From Palauibacter sp022826685 (GTDB lineage: Bacteria; Gemmatimonadota; Gemmatimonadetes; Palauibacterales; Palauibacteraceae): DNA of 64,000 nt. Of the stretch, positions 17,191 through 26,242 are shown one piece after another (position 1 is the stretch's first letter; each line of letters opens with the position of its first letter). The position numbers and the translations under genes are program-made. The notes below the pieces were generated by a model. The model worked only from the letters and a program-made list of their open reading frames with translations, ran no database searches and had not been told where the DNA came from. Where the stretch lies: assembly GCF_965221685.1 (NCBI RefSeq), contig NZ_OZ244907.1; one strand, written 5' to 3'.

Positions 17191-18704
17191 ATCAAGTTCG
17201 CCACGAACTGAGCCAGCGGGCACTTGAGTCCTATCTTTGGGGCGCGGCCAATCTGTTGCGTGGTTTGGTCGATGCCGGAGACTACAAGCAGTTCATCTTC
17301 CCTTTGCTCTTCTTCAAGCGCCTGTCCGACGTTTGGGACGAGGATTACAAGAACGCGCTCGACGCGACGTTCGACGAGGGTTTCGCCCGCGATACAGCCA
17401 ACGACCGTTTTGCTGTCCCCGAGGGTGCCCACTGGTCCGATGTCCGCGCCGCCCCCAGCGAAGTGGGCCGCGCGCTGGTGAACGCCTTCCGAGCCATTGA
17501 GGGTGCCAACACCGAGCGACTGGCGGGCGTCTTCGGTAGTGCCCCGTGGACCGACAAGGCTCAGGTGCCTGACGCAACGATCAAGAACTTGATCGAGCAT
17601 TTCTCTCAGCACTCGCTCTCGCTTGCCTCAGTCCCCGAGGACGAACTTGGCGATGCCTACGAGTTCCTGATCAAGGAGTTCGCTGACGACAGTGGCCACA
17701 CAGCCCAGGAGTTCTACACGAACCGCACGCTCGTACACCTGATGACCCGAATGCTCGATCCTCGAGCTGGTGAACGCATCTACGACCCGACCGTCGGTAC
17801 GGGGGGTATGCTCATTTCGGCCCTAGCGGATGTGCACCGCCGCGGGGGAGAGGCCCGGACGCTCGGCCTTTACGGCCAGGAGCTGATCCACACCACAGCG
17901 TCCATCGCTCGGATGAACCTGGTCCTGCACGGTGTCGAGGATTTTTTTATCGAGACTGGCAACACCCTGAGCGCTCCCGCATTCGTAGAGCACAGCAGGC
18001 TAATGACGTTCAATGTAATCCTTGCCAACCCGCCCTATTCGATCAAGAAGTGGAACCGCGAAGCTTGGCAGAGCGACCCTTGGGGTCGAAATGTCCTCGG
18101 TACCCCCCCCCAGGGGTGTGCAGACTACGCGTTCTTCCAGCACATTCTTGCGAGCCTCGACCCGGAGACCGGACGTTGCGCGATCCTCTTTCCGCACGGT
18201 GTGCTGTTTCGGAAGAAGGAAGCCCGGATGCGACGCAGGCTTATCGAACTCGATCTGATCGAATGTGTTCTAGGGCTAGGACCGAACCTGTTCTACAATT
18301 CACCGATGGAAGCTTGTGTGGTGATCTGCCGCACAAGAAAGCCTCGGGAGCGGCGAGATCGTATCCTCGTAATCGATGGGATCCAGGAGATTGCGCGAGA
18401 GGGCGCCCAGAGCTTCCTTAAGCAGGAGCACCAAGAACGGATTCTGAGAGCCTACCGAGCCTTCGACGACGAACCTGGATTTTCCAAAGTTGTCACCCAG
18501 ACAGAGGTGCTGGCTAGGGGCGGTAGCCTTTCGATCCCCCTTTATCTTCCGCCGGTCCCAAGGGAAGCTGTAGGGACCCTCGACGGCACCCTCGACATGT
18601 TGTGGGATCATTTTGAAGCTAGTGGCCCCGGGTTCTGGCGACACATGACGGCGCTGGGCGACAAGTTGGATAGCATGGTTGAAGAGGGGACTACGGATGC
18701 TTGA
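17187..18704 (+). CDS. hsdM: Type I restriction-modification methyltransferase subunit (second HsdM)
   Basis: 505 residues, a second complete HsdM, related to but clearly different from the first. The SAM motif is DPTVGTGGML (200-209) and the catalytic motif NPPY (281-284), both plausible for an active enzyme. The chosen start ATG 17187 has GGGGAGGG about 9 bases upstream and overlaps the hsdM1 stop; GTG 17178 is an alternative. It overlaps the two-TRD hsdS gene by 8 bases, so this is the likely partner of that S subunit and of HsdR. Two hsdM genes side by side in one operon are unusual. Confidence 0.92.
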   Translation: MNQVRHELSQRALESYLWGAANLLRGLVDAGDYKQFIFPLLFFKRLSDVWDEDYKNALDATFDEGFARDTANDRFAVPEGAHWSDVRAAPSEVGRALVNAFRAIEGANTERLAGVFGSAPWTDKAQVPDATIKNLIEHFSQHSLSLASVPEDELGDAYEFLIKEFADDSGHTAQEFYTNRTLVHLMTRMLDPRAGERIYDPTVGTGGMLISALADVHRRGGEARTLGLYGQELIHTTASIARMNLVLHGVEDFFIETGNTLSAPAFVEHSRLMTFNVILANPPYSIKKWNREAWQSDPWGRNVLGTPPQGCADYAFFQHILASLDPETGRCAILFPHGVLFRKKEARMRRRLIELDLIECVLGLGPNLFYNSPMEACVVICRTRKPRERRDRILVIDGIQEIAREGAQSFLKQEHQERILRAYRAFDDEPGFSKVVTQTEVLARGGSLSIPLYLPPVPREAVGTLDGTLDMLWDHFEASGPGFWRHMTALGDKLDSMVEEGTTDA

Positions 18705-19884
18705 AACGGTTCGCGAGAAGAGGGAATGGACACAAGTCAAGTTCGGTGATGTCGTGCGGAAGGTGGCGAACCGTGTCGAACCTGAAGAATCGGAGCTTGA
18801 GCGTTACGTGGCTGGCGAGCACATGGAAACCGACGATCTTCGGGTTCGTCGCTGGGGCACGATAGGGGCGGACTACCTAGGTCCAGCCTTTCACATGCGT
18901 TTCAAGCCAGGCCAAGTCCTCTACGGGTCGCGCCGGACCTATCTTCGGAAGGTCTCCGTGCCACACTTTGAGGGGGTTACGGCAAACACGACGTTTGTAC
19001 TTGAGCCGAAGGATCCCAACGTTCTTCAATCAGAGCTGCTGCCATTCATCATGCAGACACCTTCATTCCATGCGCATTCGATCGGACAATCGAAAGGCTC
19101 GGTCAATCCTTACATAAACTTCTCCGATATCGCGTGGTATGAGTTTCGCTTGCCACCGCAAAAGGAGCAGCGGCGGATCGCGGAGGTCTTCCGTGCCCTC
19201 TTGGAGGAGCGCGAAGCTCTCAGGCAGCTTAGGATACGCTTGAAGTCCGTCGCGGAGGCCTATCTTGAGGCTAGGCAACGGATGTTCGATGACGCACTGA
19301 GTTCGGTTGGCGACCTCCTTTCGGAACCTCCGCGCAATGGGATTTCCCCTTCCGCCAGTTCTGAAGACAGTGGATTGTGGACCGTCAGCATCAGCTCCGT
19401 TAGGGATGGTATCTTCGAGCCCGAGGGGAACAGGAGAACTGCCGATGTGGATCGAGAGCGAGCAAGCCCGTTCTTTGTTCAGCGCGGCGATGTCTTCGTT
19501 GTTAGGGGAAACGGGAATCGGAGCCTCTGCGGAAAAGCCGGAATCGCTGAGGATTCATATGAGGATCTGTTTTACCCAGACCTGCTGATCCGGCTTCGCT
19601 TTGATCCCAGTACGATACTTCCGGAGTTTGCCGTCGCTCAATGGAATCTCCCAAGTGTGCACAGGCGGCTGAGCGCACGGGCGAAGTCATCCAACGGAAT
19701 TTGGAAGGTGAATGGTAACGACATCCGCCGTCACCGCCTTGTTGTTCCACCAAGACGAACACAGGAGATCATCCTTGCCGAGGTTCGGGAGATTGAGCAC
19801 GCCCTACGGCATGTACGTGGACGAGAGGACGACTCCGCACAATTGTATCGGCTGTTCTTGGAACTGATCGACCCGCAATCATGA
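18697..19884 (+). CDS. hsdS: Type I restriction-modification specificity subunit (two TRDs)
   Basis: 395 residues. TRD1 (about 15-165) ends in FSDIAWYEFRLPPQKEQRRI, the usual exit strand, then a coiled-coil (165-210), TRD2 (about 215-355) and a second coiled-coil (355-390). Each TRD reads half of a bipartite DNA site; the coiled-coils set the spacing. The ATG 18697 start lies six to seven bases after GAAGAGGGGA and overlaps hsdM2 by 8 bases. The stop overlaps hsdR by 4 bases. The two halves are not obviously related in sequence, so the site should be asymmetric. Confidence 0.9.
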   Translation: MLETVREKREWTQVKFGDVVRKVANRVEPEESELERYVAGEHMETDDLRVRRWGTIGADYLGPAFHMRFKPGQVLYGSRRTYLRKVSVPHFEGVTANTTFVLEPKDPNVLQSELLPFIMQTPSFHAHSIGQSKGSVNPYINFSDIAWYEFRLPPQKEQRRIAEVFRALLEEREALRQLRIRLKSVAEAYLEARQRMFDDALSSVGDLLSEPPRNGISPSASSEDSGLWTVSISSVRDGIFEPEGNRRTADVDRERASPFFVQRGDVFVVRGNGNRSLCGKAGIAEDSYEDLFYPDLLIRLRFDPSTILPEFAVAQWNLPSVHRRLSARAKSSNGIWKVNGNDIRRHRLVVPPRRTQEIILAEVREIEHALRHVRGREDDSAQLYRLFLELIDPQS

Positions 19885-22847
19885 CTTTTAACGAAGGCAA
19901 CACCGTTGAGGATTTTATTCGCGACCTCTTGTCCGGCGGGATCACTCACCACACGAACGTCGGACCCGGTCTCGCCCGCCGCCATGGCTCGGTCACCGGC
20001 CTCGGTTGGCATTTCTTGGGGGCCGAAGACCTTCCTCGTCAGCCCCAAGAGGTCTTGGTTGAAGAACACTTGCGCGAGGCTCTGGTCCGACTGAACCCTG
20101 AGATCGCCTCGGAGCCTGATCGGGTTGAGGACGTTCTCTACGGGCTCCGAGCTATCATTCTGGGCGTGCGGAACGACGGTCTCGTGAAGGCCAACGAGGA
20201 GTTCTCCGCTTGGCTCAAAGGCGAGCGATCGATGCCCTTCGGCGAGAACGGTGAGCACGTCACAATTCACCTCCTCGACTTCGATGATCTCGAACGGAAC
20301 CAATATGTGGTGACCACGCAGTACTCCGTCCAAGCTGGCTCCAGCAGGCGGCGAGCTGACTTGGTTCTGGTCGTGAACGGGATCCCCTTGGTCGTGATCG
20401 AGGCCAAGACGCCGGTGAGGTCGAGCGAGAGTTGGCTCGACGGTGCCTCACAGATCCGCGACGACTACGAACGATCCGTTCCGGAGTTGTTTGTCCCGAA
20501 TGCGTTCGCGATCGCCTCCGAAGGCAAGGAATTCCGCTACGGCTCCGTCCGCCTGCCGTTGGCTCTATGGTTACCTTGGCGAATCGAGGCAGATCCGAGG
20601 GCGCCGGGACTTCAGAAGATCGAAAAAGCGGCCTCTTCGATGCTCCGGCCGCAGGTGGTGCTCGACCTGCTCGCGAATTTCACCGTCTACGCGACGGATA
20701 AAAAGAAGCGGCGCATCAAGATCGTCGCACGCTATCAACAGTATGAAGCGACGAACCAGATCGTCGAGCGGGTCGTCGCTGGATATCCCAAGAAGGGCTT
20801 GATCTGGCATTTCCAAGGCTCTGGGAAGTCCCTTCTGATGCTGTTTGCTGCCCGCAAACTGCGGCTACATCCAGCACTTGGGAACCCAACCGTCATGATC
20901 GTCGTCGACCGTGTCGACCTTGACAGTCAGTTATCTAGCACCTTCTACGCTGCTGACACACCGAACCTGATCAAGGCAGAGACTAGATCTGACCTCCGTC
21001 GCCTGCTGGAGCGCGATATTCGTAAGATTATCATCACGACGATCTTCAAGTTCGGTGAAGCCGAAGGTGTGTTGAACGAGCGCAAAAACCTCATCGCTTT
21101 GGTTGACGAGGCCCATCGTACCCAGGAAGGCGACCTTGGGCGCAAGATGCGTCAAGCGATACCCAACGCCTTCCTGTTCGGGCTGACGGGTACGCCCATC
21201 AACCGGGCCGACCGTAACACCTTCTACGCCTTCGGTGCCGAGGAGGACGCTCGCGGCTACATGAGCCGCTACGGCTTCGAGGAATCGGTTCGCGACGGCG
21301 CGACAAAACCGCTTCACTTCGAGCCTCGCTTGCTAGAACTGCACGTCGACCGCAACGCGATCGACGAGGCCTTCAAGCGGCTATCCGGTGGCCTCAGCGA
21401 TCTCGACCGCGAGCAACTCGCAAGAACGGCGGCCCGCATGGCTGTGCTAGTGAAGGCTCCCGAGCGGATACAGGCGATCTGTGCCGATGTCGCCAAACAC
21501 TACCAAGCGAAGGTCGCACCAAACGGTTTCGGGGCACAGCTGGTAGCCTTCGACCGGGAAGCATGCGTGCTCTACAAACGTGCTCTCGACGAATGCCTGC
21601 CACCCGAGTGTTCGGACATCGTAATGACCGTGCACAGCGGCGAAGTGGAATACGCACCTTGGCGTCGCGACCGCGACGACGAGGAGAAGCTTCTTGATCG
21701 TTTCCGTGATCCGGATGATCCGCTGAAGATTCTGATCGTAACGTCGAAGCTGTTGACCGGGTTCAACGCGCCCAACCTCCAGTGCATGTACCTGGACAAG
21801 CCGCTGCGCGACCACACACTGCTACAGGCGATCTGCCGCACGAACAGGCCGTACGGGGAATCCAAGACCCATGGGTTGATCGTGGATTACCTCGGTGTCT
21901 TCGACGATGTTGCTCAGGCGATCCAGTTCGATGACGAGAGCATCAAACAGGTCGTCACGAACATCAGCGAATTGATCCGGAAGCTACCAACGGCGATGCA
22001 GAAATGCTTGGCGTACTTCGCGGGCGTTGACCGCACGCTAGCAGGCTACGAAGGGCTCATCGCCGCCCAGAACTGCCTGCCCAACAACGGGATCCGGGAC
22101 ACTTTCGCAGCCGATTACAGCTACCTCAGCCGCCTTTGGGAGGCGGTTTCGCCGGATCTGGTGTTATCCGAGCACGAGACGGATTATCGATGGCTGACAC
22201 AGGTCTACGAATCCGTCAAGCCCTCAACGGGTACCGGCCGGCTCCTGTGGCATGCGTTGGGACCGAAGACCATCGACCTGATCTACGACCACGTACACGT
22301 CGACGACCTGCGCGATGACCTGGACACCGTGGTTTTGGACGCCGAACTGCTTGAGGCGGTGCTCGGGGCTCCGGATCCGGAGAAGAAGGCGAAGGAGATT
22401 GAGATCAAGGTCTCGCGTAGACTTCGAAAGCACCTTCACAAACCTCAGTTCCGTGCCCTCGGCGAGCGGCTCGAGGAGCTGAAGCAGAGACACGAACAGG
22501 GACTGCTCGTAAGCATCGAGTTCCTGAAAGCTCTTCTTGAGATCGCTCGCGATGTGGTCGAGGCGGAGCGATCCGCAGAACCGATGGCAGACGAAGATCG
22601 TGGGAAGGCGGCTCTCACGGAACTCTTCGAAGAGGTCCGAAACGACGACACGCCAATCATGGTCGAGCGGATCGTGAACGACATCGACGAAATCGTGAAG
22701 TACGTTCGGTTCGATGGCTGGCAGGCCACACATGCCGGGGGCCGGGAGGTCAAGCTCGCCCTACGCAAAACCTTGTTTCGCTACAGGTTGCATCAAGACC
22801 AGGAGCTCTTCGATCGGGCCTACGGCTACATCCGCGAGTACTACTAG
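19881..22847 (+). CDS. hsdR: Type I restriction endonuclease subunit HsdR
   Basis: 988 residues. The N-terminal nuclease domain has the PD-(D/E)xK core: Asp160 in RRADLVLVVNG, then Glu174-x-Lys176 in VVIEAKTP. The SF2 translocase follows with Walker A QGSGKS (312-317), DEAH (409-412, VDEAHRTQEG) and LTGTP (about 436-440), and the C-terminal helical domain binds the M2S core. All motifs look intact, so cleavage activity is expected. It starts in a 4-base overlap with hsdS and ends at TAG 22847; about 180 bases separate it from the next gene. Length fits the usual 950-1100 residues. Confidence 0.95.
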   Translation: MTFNEGNTVEDFIRDLLSGGITHHTNVGPGLARRHGSVTGLGWHFLGAEDLPRQPQEVLVEEHLREALVRLNPEIASEPDRVEDVLYGLRAIILGVRNDGLVKANEEFSAWLKGERSMPFGENGEHVTIHLLDFDDLERNQYVVTTQYSVQAGSSRRRADLVLVVNGIPLVVIEAKTPVRSSESWLDGASQIRDDYERSVPELFVPNAFAIASEGKEFRYGSVRLPLALWLPWRIEADPRAPGLQKIEKAASSMLRPQVVLDLLANFTVYATDKKKRRIKIVARYQQYEATNQIVERVVAGYPKKGLIWHFQGSGKSLLMLFAARKLRLHPALGNPTVMIVVDRVDLDSQLSSTFYAADTPNLIKAETRSDLRRLLERDIRKIIITTIFKFGEAEGVLNERKNLIALVDEAHRTQEGDLGRKMRQAIPNAFLFGLTGTPINRADRNTFYAFGAEEDARGYMSRYGFEESVRDGATKPLHFEPRLLELHVDRNAIDEAFKRLSGGLSDLDREQLARTAARMAVLVKAPERIQAICADVAKHYQAKVAPNGFGAQLVAFDREACVLYKRALDECLPPECSDIVMTVHSGEVEYAPWRRDRDDEEKLLDRFRDPDDPLKILIVTSKLLTGFNAPNLQCMYLDKPLRDHTLLQAICRTNRPYGESKTHGLIVDYLGVFDDVAQAIQFDDESIKQVVTNISELIRKLPTAMQKCLAYFAGVDRTLAGYEGLIAAQNCLPNNGIRDTFAADYSYLSRLWEAVSPDLVLSEHETDYRWLTQVYESVKPSTGTGRLLWHALGPKTIDLIYDHVHVDDLRDDLDTVVLDAELLEAVLGAPDPEKKAKEIEIKVSRRLRKHLHKPQFRALGERLEELKQRHEQGLLVSIEFLKALLEIARDVVEAERSAEPMADEDRGKAALTELFEEVRNDDTPIMVERIVNDIDEIVKYVRFDGWQATHAGGREVKLALRKTLFRYRLHQDQELFDRAYGYIREYY

Positions 22848-23026
22848 TGGAATCAAGGGTCGCGGAAGGCGGTGCATCTTGCTCGACAGGTGTCGTAGTC
22901 TGGCGACACGTGCGCGTTGCGCCGTCCGACCGTGCATCGTGTCCGCTTGCGGTGAGCGACCGAAACCGGACGTGTGCTTGAGCAACTCGTGAAGCGTTCT
23001 CTCCGGTGTCTTGCCGGCGACGCGGG

Positions 23027-23890
23027 ATGAGGGTCTTGCCGCCTCGCGATGTTGAGGGATTCCGAGCGGAGTCCGCCGAGCCTCTAGTCTCGCGATGGCG
23101 ACCGGTGGACCTTGTCTGCAGATGGGGGACGCAGGAGTTGACGGTGAGAACGAAACTGGTCCGAGACCGGGAGTCGCTGGCGGTGTGCATCGCGGAATCG
23201 GTGTCACACGCCCTGCTGTCGGCCAACGGGTTCCGAGTGGCGGAGCCGTTTTGCGTGGAAATCGGTGAAGATTTCGCGAGAGACCTTACGGCCCAATACG
23301 GGTTCGACACGCCGGTTCGCTCGGGCCGGCACTGGGGTACCCGGCTCATGCGCCGCGGAGTCCAAGAGGTAGAATTCGACGCTAGCCACCTCGACGTGCT
23401 GGCCAAGCCGCGAGACGTTTTTCGCCTTTACCTTGCCGACGTCATCTTGGGCAATCCTGATCGACAGCGTCATGGCAACGTTCTCTTGGCTCGCCGTGCG
23501 GGAAGTGCCGAAGGGCTCGACCTTCTTCCCATCGACCAAAGCGAGGCGTTCTTCCATCCGTCTGTACTGCTTGATGCGGGCCGGCTGCGATCGTTTTTTG
23601 ACCGCTCAGGGGCGCAGCTGCTCGACGGCACGGACAGGGTTGTGGCTGAGGGTGGACTGCAACTCGTCGAGGAGAGCTTCGCGCATGCCCGAGCCTTGGA
23701 GAGTAGAATGGGTGAATTCGTCGAGGCATGTAGCGAGGAGTGGTTGGACTTGAGTGGTGTTGATTCAGACTTGCTTGAGGAATTCTTGGAACATCGGGTA
23801 GCTGCGTTGGACGTTCTTGGACGCGAGGCCCACTGGCTTGGGGTGGCTTCGATTACCCAGGGAGGTGCACATGCGCTTAACCTCTTCTAG
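23027..23890 (+). CDS. HipA-like protein kinase
   Basis: 287 residues from ATG 23027; GTG 23006 would add 7. It resembles the short HipA-like kinases that lack the full HipA N-domain. A candidate ATP-binding lysine is Lys43 (TVRTKL); the catalytic loop is DVILGNPDRQRHGNVLL (Asp145, His149, Asn151), and the metal-binding aspartate is Asp170 in LLPIDQSEAFF. HipA kinases phosphorylate translation factors or tRNA synthetases and act in toxin-antitoxin or persistence systems; here the substrate is unknown. The gene sits ~180 bases after hsdR and overlaps the next gene by 20 bases. No HipB-like repressor is present. Confidence 0.7.
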   Translation: MRVLPPRDVEGFRAESAEPLVSRWRPVDLVCRWGTQELTVRTKLVRDRESLAVCIAESVSHALLSANGFRVAEPFCVEIGEDFARDLTAQYGFDTPVRSGRHWGTRLMRRGVQEVEFDASHLDVLAKPRDVFRLYLADVILGNPDRQRHGNVLLARRAGSAEGLDLLPIDQSEAFFHPSVLLDAGRLRSFFDRSGAQLLDGTDRVVAEGGLQLVEESFAHARALESRMGEFVEACSEEWLDLSGVDSDLLEEFLEHRVAALDVLGREAHWLGVASITQGGAHALNLF

Positions 23891-24719
23891 CCCAATCGTG
23901 CATGGCTATTCCGTGGTACGGATCGCCGTCGACGAAGAACGGGACGAAACGACTCCGGTCGGGGTCGTGGCATGGGATAGCGATAGGCTGTGGTACAACT
24001 GGAGGCTGCTTGCACCCGACGAGAGCGTTGCCGGCGTTTACGCTTGGAACAGGAAATTCTTGGAGATCGTGCGGGAGCAACTCGGACGCTGGGCCGACAC
24101 TCGACGCGTCCCCTACGCAGAAAACCCTGTCGAACCTACTTCCGACCGCTTCTGGAATGCCGCCTCGAAGGTGCTCACTACGGCCGTAAGGCTTAGCCGT
24201 CCGAGGGCCATGGATCCAATGAGGGATCCAGACGACGAGATTGAGGCACTCTTCGAAGCGGTCGTTCAACCAAAGCAGCCCCCTAGGCGGCAAAGCGGGC
24301 GTATCGATGGCCAGATCTCTCGTGCCTTGGGTTCGGCCGCTAAGGACCTTCCGAAGAGGATCCGCGTGGCTGCTTACGGCGGCGCTCGTGAGCAGGTCCG
24401 GAGAGGGGCGGTGACAGACCGCGGTGTGTTGCTCGTAGACGGGGTAAACCTCGCGGCGCGGAAGGCCCGCGATGCCGCAGATGCATTGGTATCGCGGTTT
24501 CGACGGATCCGTGAGGCGCAAGCGCGGCAGACTCATATCGTCGTTGGCTATACCTCATCTCCCGGCGGCCTAAATGGCGAGGCGCACATGCGAGACTGGA
24601 TCCGGCAGGAGCTTACGGAGAAGGTGTTCGATCTCACGACCGAGGAAGAAGAGTTTCGAGCAGCGACGCTCGCGGCTTGGCGCGAAGTTGTGGATGATCG
24701 GCAGGAGCGTTTCTTGTAG
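23871..24719 (+). CDS. DUF3037-like protein, partner of the HipA-like kinase
   Basis: 282 residues. The first ~60 residues (HGYSVVRIAVDEERDETTPVG, then VVAWDSDRLWYNWRLLA) resemble the start of DUF3037 proteins, which often follow HipA-like kinases. The rest is not recognised; it contains Pro/Arg-rich linkers and a C-terminal segment (LLVDGVNLAARKARDAADAL and a later THIVVGYTSSPGG) that looks like a separate alpha/beta domain. The start ATG 23871 has GGAGG 5 bases upstream and lies inside the kinase gene. It ends nine bases before the convergent SRPBCC gene, marking the right edge of the island. Function unknown. Confidence 0.6.
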   Translation: MRLTSSSPIVHGYSVVRIAVDEERDETTPVGVVAWDSDRLWYNWRLLAPDESVAGVYAWNRKFLEIVREQLGRWADTRRVPYAENPVEPTSDRFWNAASKVLTTAVRLSRPRAMDPMRDPDDEIEALFEAVVQPKQPPRRQSGRIDGQISRALGSAAKDLPKRIRVAAYGGAREQVRRGAVTDRGVLLVDGVNLAARKARDAADALVSRFRRIREAQARQTHIVVGYTSSPGGLNGEAHMRDWIRQELTEKVFDLTTEEEEFRAATLAAWREVVDDRQERFL

Positions 24720-24728
24720 AGGCCCGTT

Positions 24729-25190
24729 CTAGGACGGTCTGTTACCCCCGGACGTGGCTTCCGCGCGCGCCTTCAGCCCCCGTGCGACATCGTTGAAGCC
24801 GCGACGAACCAGCGGGCCGAAGAGGAGCACGACCAGCGGTGTAAGCAGGCCGGAGAAGGCGTCGGTCGTCACGTAGCGACAGCGCGTTTCGCCCAGCGGC
24901 TCCAGATGCTGTTCCCGGCGGGCGAAGAGCATCGCGCGATGCCCGATCTTGGTCGTCCACACCAAGCGCTCAGGTGGTTCCACGCGTTCGATCCTCTCCA
25001 CCTGTTTCAGCGGCACCGGCCCGATCATGGCACGTAGATTGACGCGGGAACCAATCTCGAAGTCGGTCGTGACCCGGGGCGTGAATGGATTCCATTCACC
25101 GTAGCGCTCGAAGTCGGTGAGGATCTCCCACGCCCGTTCGATCGGTGCTTCCATCTCCACGGCATCGGAACTAAGCAGATACTTGAACAT
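24729..25190 (-). CDS. SRPBCC (START-like) family protein
   Basis: 153 residues from ATG 25190, which has GAGG 7 bases upstream; GTG 25217 overlapping the SDR stop would add 9 residues. The pattern VEMEAPIERAWEILTDFERY, WNPFTPRV, then RLVWTTKIGH is the helix-grip fold of polyketide-cyclase/START-like proteins, which hold hydrophobic ligands in a cavity. A hydrophobic stretch LLTPLVVLLFGPLV sits near the C-terminus, as in the family. It is last in a four-gene - strand cluster with an SDR, a sulfotransferase and a DUF1214 protein. The ligand is unknown. Confidence 0.8.
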   Translation of the reverse strand: MFKYLLSSDAVEMEAPIERAWEILTDFERYGEWNPFTPRVTTDFEIGSRVNLRAMIGPVPLKQVERIERVEPPERLVWTTKIGHRAMLFARREQHLEPLGETRCRYVTTDAFSGLLTPLVVLLFGPLVRRGFNDVARGLKARAEATSGGNRPS

Positions 25191-25213
25191 GGACGTTCCT
25201 CGGGTTTCCGCCG

Positions 25214-26239
25214 TCACCGCGTTCCGTCGTCAGAGGGCCCATTTGCCGCGCCCGGTCGCGGGTGTCGCGCCAGCAGCGCCTCGCTCTCCCGCCACAGTCG
25301 CGCTCCCGCCGCAGCGTCCATGGCCGGCGCGGACATCTCCTTCTCCCGCATCAGGTGCAGATAGACCCCGCTGCGCCGACCCATGTCCTCCGCGCAGCAC
25401 GCATGGGCCACGGGCGCCACCGCCCTGTCGGGCGCCGCGAACAGCAGGCGTTTCGCCGGTTGGAGCAGGAGCTTCAGGAACCACGGCGCTTCCCGCATCA
25501 GATCGGAGTCGACCGCCCCCGGGCACAGCGAGTTCACGGCGATCCTCACCTCTCCTTCCGGGTTCAGCCGGCGCGACAGCTCCTGCGCGTAGGTGCACAG
25601 GTGCAGTTTGCTCAACGCATAGTACTTCAGGCCGTCCTTCAGGCCGTAGTCGGTGAATGCGCCGAAATCGCCGAAGTCGATCGATTCGGCGGCCCGGTGC
25701 GTTTCGGACACGATGAAAACGATCCTGGGAGTCTCGCCGTCGCGGCCGGCGGGTCGAATCATGCCGTCCGCCAGGAGCCGGTCGATCAGTACGCGGTTGG
25801 CCAGGAAGTGAACCGCGAACATCAACTCGTAGCCCTGGGCCGACCTGCGTGCCTTCGCCGGCATCACGCCGGCGTTGAGGACGAGGATGTCCACTCTGCG
25901 CCGGTCGCGTTCGAGGCGGTCGCACAGCGCGTGTACGGAGTCGAGGTCGACCAGGTCCACGTGCAGCATGTCGACCGCGTTGGAACCGGCGAGCCGCCGA
26001 ACCTCGTCGCCGGCATCGGGATGACCGCTCCGGCAGGCCATGAGCACCTCCCCGCCGCGTTTCGCCAGGTCGACGGCCACCGCCCTGCCGAGCCCCCGGT
26101 TGGCCCCCGTGACAAGGCACACCCTGCCGTCGAGGCGGACGCCGTCCGGGACGGAACGCAGCGTGGGGCGCTGCGAGAAACGATCCACGACCCCGCTGGC
26201 GAAGGCGCTGAACTTCCTGTTGTAGTTCGTGGTTCGCAT
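25214..26239 (-). CDS. Short-chain dehydrogenase/reductase (retinol dehydrogenase-like)
   Basis: 341 residues. The Rossmann fold has TGANRGLG (about 44-51), the NAGVM motif and the catalytic YYALSK (Tyr-x3-Lys), with Ser in FIVSETH as the third residue of the triad. Sequence around the substrate loop (VHFLANRVLI, GDFGAFTDYGLKDG) resembles the RDH/WW-oxidoreductase branch of classical SDRs acting on lipid-like alcohols or ketones. The C-terminal 60 residues are longer than in minimal SDRs. It lies four bases from the sulfotransferase gene upstream and overlaps the possible GTG start of the SRPBCC gene. Confidence 0.85.
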   Translation of the reverse strand: MRTTNYNRKFSAFASGVVDRFSQRPTLRSVPDGVRLDGRVCLVTGANRGLGRAVAVDLAKRGGEVLMACRSGHPDAGDEVRRLAGSNAVDMLHVDLVDLDSVHALCDRLERDRRRVDILVLNAGVMPAKARRSAQGYELMFAVHFLANRVLIDRLLADGMIRPAGRDGETPRIVFIVSETHRAAESIDFGDFGAFTDYGLKDGLKYYALSKLHLCTYAQELSRRLNPEGEVRIAVNSLCPGAVDSDLMREAPWFLKLLLQPAKRLLFAAPDRAVAPVAHACCAEDMGRRSGVYLHLMREKEMSAPAMDAAAGARLWRESEALLARHPRPGAANGPSDDGTR

Positions 26240-26242
26240 GTC

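Noticed and set aside
12893..22847. BREX or DISARM system
   Set aside because: No PglX-size methylase, BrxC/PglZ, DrmA/B or phospholipase D gene is present; HsdR, HsdM and HsdS signatures identify type I restriction.
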